From NCBI GenBank assembly GCA_003242115.1, contig QBMP01000160.1, positions 1-10,056 of the forward strand: a stretch of 10,056 nucleotides of DNA, written 5' to 3'. The notes under the pieces were generated by a model, which ran no database searches, had not been told where the DNA came from, and saw nothing but the letters and a program-made list of their open reading frames with translations. The DNA is from Phormidesmis priestleyi. Lineage in GTDB: Bacteria; Cyanobacteriota; Cyanobacteriia; Phormidesmidales; Phormidesmidaceae. Shown in pieces: positions 1-6,463 of the stretch; within the stretch, counting starts at the first letter, position 1; each line of letters opens with the position of its first letter. Position numbers and translations under genes: made by a program.

Positions 1-84
1 ACTGGCCCGATTACTGGCCCGATTACTGGCCCGATTACTGGCCCGATTACTGGCCTGATGATTAGATTGGTGATTAGATTGGTG
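1..84 (-). repeat. 12-bp tandem repeat inside the DUF1822 gene
   Basis: Seven consecutive 12-bp units. On the plus strand, four exact copies of ACTGGCCCGATT lie at 1-48, a variant at 49-60, and two copies of ATTAGATTGGTG at 61-84. Read on the coding minus strand they give HQSN, HQSN, HQAS, then NRAS repeated. The unit is a multiple of three, so changes in copy number keep the frame. The array reaches the window edge, so its true length is unknown. Confidence 0.95.
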
Positions 85-867
85 ACTGGCCTGAGCCAAA
101 TGAATCACCAAAGCAAGCTGAATCAACTTTCCCGGCTGCACCTCTAGGTTGATAGGTCTAGCTCGACTAATATCCGCCGCACTGCGGGTTTCGCTAAGAC
201 TGGTGGCACTGCGAAAAGCAAAGCTCATATTAGCGGGGCGCAGCAGATCTTCAACGGCTTGCCAACCAGCAGAAACGGTGCCTTCTAACCAGTTTCCAAG
301 GTGAGTGTAGGAGGCGATCGCTACTCGTCCTACCTCAGCTACCGCCTGCCTATCTGCTGAACTATCCACCGATTTCACCGCCTCAGCCGATCTCTCATAA
401 ATGTCATCCAACAGCGCCTCCATCGGCAAAAATCTCTCCAAAGTAATCTGCGTCTGCTCCGCTACCGTGCGCACAAAGCCCACCAGCGTCGCTCGGTTAT
501 TCTCTTCATCTAGCATTACAGCCACATACCCAGCACGCTCATGCCAAGCCTCAGGCGGAACGTGGCAAACAGTCTCACCTGCCATCGCCGGACGACATTC
601 CAACGCGCCCCACTGCGGCACCTGAAGATCACAGGCATCGGCCATCATTTGCATCATTGGATTCCAGCTATCGCTCTCAGCTAGGCGAGTCGGCACATTC
701 ATTAGCTGCAAGTAAGCATTCACAGCACATACTGCTAGCGTATTATGTCGAATTTGCGGCGCTTTTTCAGGCAAAGGACACTGCTCGGCAAAATGCTGAG
801 CCATTTGCCAAAATTCTGTCGTAATGGGGAAAGTAATGCCAAGCTGCTGAAACTGTTGGGTGGTCAT
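1..867 (-). CDS. DUF1822 family protein, C-terminus beyond window edge
   Basis: The minus-strand frame is open from an ATG at 865-867 to the left edge, giving 289 codons with no stop. The protein begins MTTQQFQQLGITFPI and contains the features I associate with cyanobacterial DUF1822 proteins: an N-terminal helix with FWQMAQHFAEQ, a central WHERAGYVAVMLD strand region, the LGNWLEGTVSAGWQAVEDLL segment around residues 190-209, and INLEVQPGKLIQLALVI near residues 240-256. No enzymatic motif or membrane segment is visible and the family function is unknown. It lies 192 bp downstream of the sigma-like gene on the same strand, so cotranscription is plausible, and this pairing recurs in cyanobacteria as far as I recall. 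No clear Shine-Dalgarno sequence precedes the ATG. After the conserved core the frame enters low-complexity HQSN and ASNR tetrapeptide repeats. Homologues usually continue with more conserved sequence, so the repeats may be an insertion rather than the natural end. Confidence 0.87.
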   Translation of the reverse strand, partial: MTTQQFQQLGITFPITTEFWQMAQHFAEQCPLPEKAPQIRHNTLAVCAVNAYLQLMNVPTRLAESDSWNPMMQMMADACDLQVPQWGALECRPAMAGETVCHVPPEAWHERAGYVAVMLDEENNRATLVGFVRTVAEQTQITLERFLPMEALLDDIYERSAEAVKSVDSSADRQAVAEVGRVAIASYTHLGNWLEGTVSAGWQAVEDLLRPANMSFAFRSATSLSETRSAADISRARPINLEVQPGKLIQLALVIHLAQASHQSNHQSNHQASNRASNRASNRASNRAS

Positions 868-1059
868 ACGCTCAATGCCAAATGGGCTGTAGTGAAGGCT
901 GTAAAAAAGATTGAAATGGATTGAAGAAAATACGGTCAAAAAAGACGGCGGAAAAGATGAAAAAAGTTCTCTTGTAACCAGTCAGAATAAACCCAAAAAA
1001 GTTAGAACAACAGACGGAAAGAGAATAATAGATTCACATCAATTCAGTTGCCTAAACCC

Positions 1060-1755
1060 CTAAAAATAGCCTTGCGCTTGGCCGAAAGCCCGTAGCTTAG
1101 TCAAGCACTGGCGCTGGTAGAAGCTGCTGAGCGTACCGACAGAAATTCCGTATTCTGCCGATAGCGTTTTCCAGGGAGTTTCTGGTGGCAATCGTTTTAA
1201 AATCAGCCGTTGAGCCGTGACTTCAGGATGATGACTGATGTAAGTGGCGCTAAGGCTACCATCCGCATCAGCCGTGGCCCAGTTTTTGACCTGATCCAGC
1301 CAGGGTGGAATATCTGGCGGAGCAGGCAGACGGTCAATGGGGTCGAGCAAGCCACCTTCATCGCTGCCTTTGCGGTTTTTGAGCAGGCTGCTTTGCGAAA
1401 TTGTCGTCACCCGCTGAGCATTTTCGGCAATTCTAAAATCTTGCAGGCGGCGCTTGAGATAGGCATTAAGCCAGGTGACTGGGTTAGCCTGATCGGGATC
1501 GTAGGCTCTACCAGTCGTGGCTTCACAGAGATTACGACAAAAGTAGATCCAGGTTTGCTGCAAAGCATCGGCGTAATAAGCATCTGAAGTATGCCAAAGC
1601 CGAGGAGTCAGTTCGCGAATGAGCTGAGTCAGCTTTTTTTGCCGCTGTAAGCTCCCTGACGGATGCTGGCAGGCGTCTTGCACAAGCTGCCGGAGCTGAT
1701 GGTGAGAGCTATCCATACACTGAAGCACGGTGTTTTGGTAGGGGCTAGAGCCCAT
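1060..1755 (-). CDS. Sigma-70-like protein (cyanobacterial DUF1822-associated type)
   Basis: A 231-residue protein that resembles a minimal sigma-70 factor. Residues about 46-110 look like region 2, with a DALQQTWIYFCRNLC helix and the WLNAYLKRRLQDF segment. Residues about 192-226 look like a region 4 helix-turn-helix (TPWKTLSAEYGISVGTLSSF, then YQRQCLTKLRAF). Between them is a proline-rich linker (DRLPAPPDIPPW, 141-152). From the family, the likely role is promoter recognition or interaction with RNA polymerase, but proteins of this type are often annotated only as hypothetical and genuine sigma activity is unproven. The ATG at 1753-1755 is supported by GGAGG on the minus strand (plus positions 1760-1764) four bases away. 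An internal Met14 is a possible alternative start. It lies upstream of and co-directional with the DUF1822 gene, and divergent from the TPR-CHAT gene. Confidence 0.82.
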   Translation of the reverse strand: MGSSPYQNTVLQCMDSSHHQLRQLVQDACQHPSGSLQRQKKLTQLIRELTPRLWHTSDAYYADALQQTWIYFCRNLCEATTGRAYDPDQANPVTWLNAYLKRRLQDFRIAENAQRVTTISQSSLLKNRKGSDEGGLLDPIDRLPAPPDIPPWLDQVKNWATADADGSLSATYISHHPEVTAQRLILKRLPPETPWKTLSAEYGISVGTLSSFYQRQCLTKLRAFGQAQGYF

Positions 1756-1961
1756 GCAACCTCCAATGAAACTTTACGCTTAATCACCTATCAGAGACAA
1801 CTTACAAAGTTCTGCAAAGCTGCTGGCGAGGTTTAAAAAAGTTTCCGAAAGTTAGCGTGACAGCTAAGCCGTCGGTACAGGGCTATCGGTCAAGTGTATC
1901 AACGATTTGGCTGCTGCTCACGTCTACGGACAGATAAAAATGGTGAGCGCAGTGGTGACAC

Positions 1962-1992
1962 CTTAGCTTCTGGTCTAACCGCAGAAGTTGAG
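1962..1992. other. Bulged inverted repeat (potential hairpin)
   Basis: CTTCT (1967-1971) pairs with AGAAG (1983-1987), and GGT (1972-1974) pairs with ACC (1978-1980) around a CTA loop, with a two-base GC bulge. Outer pairs 1962-1966 with 1988-1992 extend the stem, including two G-T pairs. No T-run follows on either strand, so it does not look like an intrinsic terminator. It may be an operator or a structured leader. Confidence 0.45.
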
Positions 1993-2409
1993 TGGCTCAG
2001 CTGCTTTAGAACTATACCTTAAGTAATACCACTGAGTCAGGCGATCGCACGAGCAGCCTGACTGGCTGGCATCACTGCTGGGTGCATCTGCTAGAACTGG
2101 CCAGAATTTTTGAGAACTGCCCTGATAAATCAGAAGGGCGCAGAAAAGTGGGTCTAACCAATTTGCTTTTTTGCTGCTAGCCGGTATCACCATTCGTCGA
2201 TTCGTTATTCCCCCTAACTTTTTTGCTGTGATCGTTATGACTATTCGTAGTTCCGTAGAATCTTCTGTAAAAGCTGCGATCGCAAAAGCCCGACCGGCGA
2301 TCGCGCAACTCAGCGCCAAGCTCAACGGCAATCTCAGCAGCGTCTCGACCGTCAAAGGCAGTCAGGGCTCCAAGCCATTTTGGCCACCGTTTCGCCGTGG
2401 CAATGGCAG

Positions 2410-2452
2410 AGGCTAAACCAGGACTAAACCAGACCTAAATCAGGACTAAACT
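2410..2452 (+). repeat. Four 10-11 bp direct repeats upstream of the TPR-CHAT gene
   Basis: Successive units are AGGCTAAACC (2410-2419), AGGACTAAACC (2420-2430), AGACCTAAATC (2431-2441) and AGGACTAAACT (2442-2452). The last ends 33 bp before the ATG of the CHAT gene. An 11-bp period is about one helical turn, as in direct-repeat binding sites for OmpR-like regulators. A binding role is inference. Confidence 0.6.
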
Positions 2453-2485
2453 ACAGCTAGTGATAAAAACAAGCTGGGTTAGAAA

Positions 2486-5287
2486 ATGTTTCCTGTCTTG
2501 GCAATGGCGGTGACGATGGCGGTGGCGCAGCTAGCCGTTTTCAATCCGCTAGCTGTGATTGAAAAAAGATCTGAGCGCGTTTTCAAGCCAGAATCGCCTT
2601 TTCCAATTGCTCTATCATCGCGCTCGAAGCAGTCTACAGACGCTAATCGAGATGAGATAGATCGGCTTTTGGCAGATGGCTACGATCAGATGGTGGCTGA
2701 GGATTTTGAGGGGGCGATCGCGACTTACCAAACCGCGCTTACTCTCACTCAAACGCAAGCAAACCCGCTCGATCCTCTAGCCGATCCTCTAGCCGATCCC
2801 CTATCTAATCCCCTAGCTGAGCTACAGGGCGAAGCCCTCAGCGGACTGGGCAGCGCCTACGCCAGATCAGGCGACTATGCAGCAGCGCTATCTCCTCTGC
2901 GCTCAGCGCTGACTATTTTTGAATCGCTATCAGCCCAGAGCAATCCAAGATTTGATCCAAATCGGCCAGCGATCTTTGATCCAAATCAGCCAGCGATCGC
3001 TGACTATGCCGCCGTGCTGCTGTATCTCAACGGCACCTTGGGCGTCGTCAACTATCAGCTAGCAAATTTTGCCACAGCGCTCAACTACTACCGGCGCACC
3101 CTGGTCAATCAGCCTGAAAGCAATCCGCTGTCGCTTCAGGCTCAGGTAGAAATGCTGCACAATATTGGCGGCGTCGAAACTGAAATTGGTCAATATTCAG
3201 AAGCTGAGGCCACCATTCGGCAAGCCATGAGCTTTGACATTGATAACCCGGTGCTAGCCGGTAGCTTGGTTTTTAGCTTGGGCCGCGTAGAAGAATTGCA
3301 GGCCAAATACGATCCGGCGCTGCGCAGCTACCAAACGGCCTTGGACTTTTTTCAGCGCAGCCGCTCAGCCGATAGAACCATCCGCACGCTGAATAATCTG
3401 GGCACCGTGCATCTCAAACAGGGCGACTTTACAGCCGCCAAAGCCGCCTTTGACCAAGGGTTTACGCTGCTAAATCAGCAAGATGATCCGCTGGAACGCG
3501 CGGCCCTGCTCGATAGCCTGGGATCGCTGTACCGCGAATCCAAGCAGGCTGATCAGGCTTGGTCGGCTCACTGGCAGGCGCTGCAACTGAGCCAACGCAA
3601 TGGCTACAAAACCCCCGAAATTGAAGTATTGCTGAATCTAGGCAAGCTGATGGCACAGCAACAGCAGCCGAATTTGGCGATTTTCTTTTATAAACAAGCG
3701 ATCGCGCGCATCGAAACCATCCGGCAAGACTTACAGCAGCTTTCGCTCTCAGTGCAGCAGCAGCACACCCAAACCATCGCGGCTTTTTATCGTGACACCG
3801 CCGACTTACTGCTTCAGCAAAACCGCACCGCCGAAGCGCTGCAAATTTTAGATCTGCTGAAACTTCAGGAAATTAATGATTACCTGCACAGCTCACAGCC
3901 CAACAATGGAGCAGCAGCCAGTCCACAAACAGCCAGTCCACAAACAGCCAGTCCACAAACAGCCAGTCCACAAACAGACGGCTCGCAAATAAACGGCTCG
4001 CAAACAAACGAAATGCCCGTAACCAGCGTCCAAACAAACGATTCAATAAACGATTCAATACAGACCAACAGATTCAATACCGCATCAGAAACCGCGCTAG
4101 CCAATTCACTGAACAACTTACCTGAAAACATTTCTTTCGCCGAATTTGTCGCTTTACCGGCGGCTGTGGCTTTAAGCGATTCGTCCATCAGCGAAAATCA
4201 ATCGTTGTTCGACCTCAATGAAATAGCCTCACTTCGCACCTCATTAGCGGCTCAGCCCATGACCAGCGCCGTCTTATACCCACTCATCTTAAAAGATCGG
4301 CTAGAGATTCTTTTAATCACGCCCAAAGGCGAAGTAAAACGCTTTACAACAGATGTTTCAAAGGTGGATTTAACCCTTGCGGTCAGTGCCCTTCAGCTCA
4401 GTCTGACTCATAGATCCACCAGCATAGAAGACGTCGAAGCCCCAGCCCAACAGCTTTATGACTGGCTAATTCGCCCGATAGAGAGCACCTTAGCCGCAGA
4501 AAAAGTAGAGAACATTATTTACCTGCCCGATGGCGTTTTGCGCTATGTGCCCTTAGCCGCTTTGCGAAATCGGCAGCATTGGCTAGCAGAAACCTATCAA
4601 TCTCACAACATTACCGCCGCGACGGTAGATGATCTCACCGAGCGTAATTCCCTACCCTTAAGCGTATTGGCCGGAGGTTTGATAAATCGCGATCGCACCT
4701 ACCGCGTTCAAGTTGGCGCACAGGAATTTATCTATCACGGCCTCAGCGCTGCCAAACAAGAAATTGAAAACTTAATCACCGCCATTCCCAATACAATCGC
4801 TTTGCTTGATACTGATTTTACACAGCAACAGACGTTAGGCTCGGTGGAAAATCGGCGCGTGATTCACTTAGCTACCCACGCTAAGTTTGTGCCCGGTCAG
4901 CCAGAAGAGTCTTTTATTTTATTTGGTGACGGCAGCACCGTAAATATGCGAGACATTCGCCAGTGGACTTTACCAAATGTGGATTTGGTTGTCTTTAGCG
5001 CTTGTCAGACAGCGAGTAGTGCCGTGGAATCGGGCCATGACGGCCAAGAGATTTTAGGCTTGGGATTTCAGGTACAAAAAACCGGGGCAAAAAGTGCTAT
5101 TGCCTCTCTGTGGTCAGTCGATGACACCGCGACCGCCGCCCTGATGAATCAGTTTTATATTGCTCTCAGCCAAGGCCAAACCAAAGCCCAAGCCCTCCGC
5201 CAGGCGCAACTCAAAATGATCCGTAGCGAAGGCTTTAACGACCCGCGTGATTGGTCGGCCTTTATTTTAATTGGTAATGGGCTATAA
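2486..5287 (+). CDS. TPR-CHAT protein (caspase-like protease fold)
   Basis: A 933-residue protein. Residues 1-25 are hydrophobic and resemble a signal peptide or membrane anchor, though no basic residue precedes them. About eight tetratricopeptide repeats follow (near 57-90, 115-148, 173-206, 220-251, 258-291, 298-331, 338-371 and 379-412), then a helical segment to about 470 and an S/Q/N/T-rich linker to about 565. The CHAT domain fills about 590-933, with the typical IIYLPDGVLRYVPLAALRNR motif. The predicted catalytic His is H798 in HLATHA and the Cys is C840 in FSACQTA. The ending is the usual DPRDWSAFILIGNG. CHAT domains are caspase-fold peptidases and TPRs bind protein partners, so a regulated protease is likely; its substrate is unknown. 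The location may be extracytoplasmic if the N-terminus is a signal peptide. The ATG is the first in frame, with a TAG two codons upstream, and has no good ribosome binding site. It is divergent from the sigma-like and DUF1822 genes. Confidence 0.93.
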   Translation: MFPVLAMAVTMAVAQLAVFNPLAVIEKRSERVFKPESPFPIALSSRSKQSTDANRDEIDRLLADGYDQMVAEDFEGAIATYQTALTLTQTQANPLDPLADPLADPLSNPLAELQGEALSGLGSAYARSGDYAAALSPLRSALTIFESLSAQSNPRFDPNRPAIFDPNQPAIADYAAVLLYLNGTLGVVNYQLANFATALNYYRRTLVNQPESNPLSLQAQVEMLHNIGGVETEIGQYSEAEATIRQAMSFDIDNPVLAGSLVFSLGRVEELQAKYDPALRSYQTALDFFQRSRSADRTIRTLNNLGTVHLKQGDFTAAKAAFDQGFTLLNQQDDPLERAALLDSLGSLYRESKQADQAWSAHWQALQLSQRNGYKTPEIEVLLNLGKLMAQQQQPNLAIFFYKQAIARIETIRQDLQQLSLSVQQQHTQTIAAFYRDTADLLLQQNRTAEALQILDLLKLQEINDYLHSSQPNNGAAASPQTASPQTASPQTASPQTDGSQINGSQTNEMPVTSVQTNDSINDSIQTNRFNTASETALANSLNNLPENISFAEFVALPAAVALSDSSISENQSLFDLNEIASLRTSLAAQPMTSAVLYPLILKDRLEILLITPKGEVKRFTTDVSKVDLTLAVSALQLSLTHRSTSIEDVEAPAQQLYDWLIRPIESTLAAEKVENIIYLPDGVLRYVPLAALRNRQHWLAETYQSHNITAATVDDLTERNSLPLSVLAGGLINRDRTYRVQVGAQEFIYHGLSAAKQEIENLITAIPNTIALLDTDFTQQQTLGSVENRRVIHLATHAKFVPGQPEESFILFGDGSTVNMRDIRQWTLPNVDLVVFSACQTASSAVESGHDGQEILGLGFQVQKTGAKSAIASLWSVDDTATAALMNQFYIALSQGQTKAQALRQAQLKMIRSEGFNDPRDWSAFILIGNGL
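2771..2818 (+). repeat. 12-bp in-frame repeat coding DPLA units
   Basis: Four units related to GATCCTCTAGCC (2771-2782, 2783-2794, 2795-2806 and 2807-2818) encode DPLA, DPLA, DPLS and NPLA. They sit between the first and second TPR of the CHAT protein. The first two are identical and the others have diverged. Confidence 0.9.
2951..2998 (+). repeat. 24-bp in-frame duplication coding FDPNxPAI
   Basis: Positions 2951-2974 and 2975-2998 differ at a single base (CGG versus CAG) and encode FDPNRPAI and FDPNQPAI, in the loop between the second and third TPR. The high identity suggests a recent duplication. The second copy ends within a HIP1 octamer (2993-3000). Confidence 0.93.
3917..4006 (+). repeat. 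15-bp in-frame repeat coding ASPQT
   Basis: Four identical copies of GCCAGTCCACAAACA (3917-3976) encode ASPQT four times at residues 478-497. Two degenerate units follow, encoding DGSQI and NGSQT (3977-4006). They lie in the low-complexity linker between the TPR and CHAT parts and probably form a flexible spacer. Confidence 0.95.
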
Positions 5288-5340
5288 GCGACTAGATCTA
5301 CTCTGTATCTATTCTATTTCGTCAGGTGAAACGCTAAACT

Positions 5341-5380
5341 GTAACGATTAATACATTCTATCTTGAGAGAGAGATAATCT
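5341..5380 (+). promoter_or_regulatory. Putative NtcA-activated promoter of cphB
   Basis: GTAACGATTAATAC at 5341-5354 is a perfect GTA-N8-TAC box, the consensus of the cyanobacterial nitrogen regulator NtcA. A TAATCT hexamer at 5375-5380 fits the TAN3T -10 element of class II NtcA promoters, and GATAAT (5373-5378) overlaps it. The gap from box to -10 is 20 bp, slightly below the usual 22-23. A start site near 5387 would leave a leader of about 150 bases before cphB. Control by NtcA fits cyanophycin turnover but is inferred. Confidence 0.55.
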
Positions 5381-5410
5381 AGGGTTTGCGCCCATTATTC
5401 TACAGGAGTA

Positions 5411-5508
5411 GAGCTGAGTTCAGCTCACATCGAATTTGCTTGAAGATAGGCCGTTTTCCCGTTGAAATAAGCCGTTTTCACGCCAAATCTTGCTTGAAAT
5501 TGGTTCAA
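5411..5508 (+). repeat. Small dyads and direct repeats in the cphB leader
   Basis: GAGCTGA (5411-5417) and TCAGCTC (5420-5426) form a dyad with a two-base centre. GCCGTTTTC occurs at 5450-5458 and 5471-5479, 21 bp apart. TTGCTTGAA occurs at 5436-5444 and 5490-5498, and TTGAA/TTCAA (5494-5498 and 5504-5508) can form a small stem. No T-tract follows, so a terminator is unlikely. Any regulatory role is unproven. Confidence 0.4.
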
Positions 5509-5525
5509 CTTGAGTGCTAAAAGCT

Positions 5526-5531
5526 AGGAAG
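5526..5531 (+). promoter_or_regulatory. Shine-Dalgarno site of cphB
   Basis: AGGAAG lies four bases upstream of the ATG at 5536. It supports that start, which also places the conserved active-site residues at the positions known for the family. Confidence 0.6.
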
Positions 5532-5535
5532 CCAT

Positions 5536-6447
5536 ATGACTTTAAATGAACATAACGGGCAGCTGATCATCATCGGCGGCGCAGAAGATCGCAAAGAAGA
5601 TTGTCAGATTCTGCGAGAATTTATCCGCTGCGCTGGCGGTCTGAAAGCCAAGATCATCGTGATGACAGTTGCGACTGAACTGCCCAGAGAAGTTGGCGAT
5701 GATTACATTCGAGCTTTCGAGCGCTTGGGCGTTGAAGATGTCCGCATCCTGGACACGGTTTACCGAGACGATGCCAGCTCAGATCGTTCCCTGGAGGCGA
5801 TTCAAAAAGCAACTGGCGTTTTCTTTACAGGCGGCGATCAGGCTCGAATTGTTGACTCCCTCAAGGGCACCGAGATAGACAAACTCCTGCACCAGCGATT
5901 TGCCGAAGGCTTGGTCATTGCAGGCACCAGCGCCGGAGCCGCGATGATGCCAGATATGATGATTGTCGAGGGCGATGCTGGGACGAATCCAAAAGTCAAT
6001 AGTGTCGAAACAGGGCCGGGTATGGGGTTCTTGCCAGGTATTGCGATTGATCAGCATTTTGCGCAGCGCGGTCGCATTGGCCGATTGCTCTCCGCGATGG
6101 CTCAACAGTCAACTGGCTTAGGATTTGGGATCGATGAAAATACCGCTGTGATTGTTGACGGCAACCTCGTCAAAGTTGTAGGAGAAGGTGCGGTCACGGT
6201 CGTCGATATGGCAAACTTGTCTCACAGCAACCTGTCAGAGATTTTGCGAGATGAGGATCTAGCGCTTTGTGGCGTCAGACTACATATCCTGCCAGACGGT
6301 TATGGCTTTGACCTAGATACGCGCACCCCAATTGTCAAAGGAGCCGCCATCAGTCCTTCAGATAGCCACTCTGACGCCGCTATCCACATCTCGAAAGCGG
6401 GTAAAGCCCATTCCTCCAAAGTAAGACCAAAACCTTTGTCTGCCTAG
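5536..6447 (+). CDS. cphB: Cyanophycinase
   Basis: A 303-residue peptidase family S51 protein. Cyanophycinase is a cytoplasmic serine exopeptidase that releases beta-Asp-Arg dipeptides from cyanophycin, the Arg-Asp nitrogen storage polymer. Visible hallmarks are the N-terminal LIIIGGAEDR, FFTGGDQ at 96-102, the nucleophile elbow GTSAGA with S132, the DQHFAQRGRIGR stretch at 172-183 (D172, Q173, H174, R178, R180, R183) and DENTA with E201. S132 matches the catalytic serine number I recall for the Synechocystis enzyme, so the active site looks complete. The protein exceeds the roughly 271-residue Synechocystis form by about 30 residues, as a polar, Ser/Lys-rich C-terminal tail. A putative NtcA promoter lies upstream. 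The usual partner cphA is not adjacent: the next gene is the convergent tex after 16 bp, and the TPR-CHAT gene lies upstream. Confidence 0.95.
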   Translation: MTLNEHNGQLIIIGGAEDRKEDCQILREFIRCAGGLKAKIIVMTVATELPREVGDDYIRAFERLGVEDVRILDTVYRDDASSDRSLEAIQKATGVFFTGGDQARIVDSLKGTEIDKLLHQRFAEGLVIAGTSAGAAMMPDMMIVEGDAGTNPKVNSVETGPGMGFLPGIAIDQHFAQRGRIGRLLSAMAQQSTGLGFGIDENTAVIVDGNLVKVVGEGAVTVVDMANLSHSNLSEILRDEDLALCGVRLHILPDGYGFDLDTRTPIVKGAAISPSDSHSDAAIHISKAGKAHSSKVRPKPLSA

Positions 6448-6463
6448 TCGCTATGGGGGATAA

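Larger units (their letters stand above)
1756..2485. other. 730-bp divergent spacer between sigma-like and TPR-CHAT genes
   Basis: This spacer must contain the promoters of both divergent transcripts, but I see no convincing -35/-10 pair. It holds a bulged hairpin (1962-1992), three HIP1 octamers (2041, 2276 and 2297) and an 11-bp repeat block (2410-2452). Two overlapping open frames exist. One is plus strand 2171-2416, with a TTG start and an internal ATG at 2237. The other is minus strand 1975-2355. I recognise neither, neither has a clear ribosome binding site, and I do not call them as genes. The plus frame ends FWPPFRRGNGRG and could be a small protein or a gene remnant. Confidence 0.7.

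Noticed and set aside
1..84. Possible CRISPR-like array from regular repeats
   Set aside because: Units are 12 bp, contiguous without spacers and in frame within a coding gene.
1210..1587. Plus-strand open frame of 125 codons
   Set aside because: It is antisense to the sigma-like gene, which has clear family motifs and a good ribosome binding site.
1975..2355. Minus-strand open frame of 126 codons in the divergent spacer
   Set aside because: The start has no ribosome binding site, the composition is unconvincing, and it overlaps the plus-strand frame at 2171-2416 and the hairpin.
2171..2416. Plus-strand open frame of 81 codons upstream of the CHAT gene
   Set aside because: It starts with TTG, or ATG at 2237, lacks a ribosome binding site and matches no family I know. 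Two in-frame HIP1 octamers give a coding-like look, but this is not enough to call a gene.
3880..4188. Minus-strand open frame with cysteine-rich CGLAV repeats, which looks like a repeat protein
   Set aside because: It is the antisense shadow of the 15-bp ASPQT repeat in the CHAT gene.
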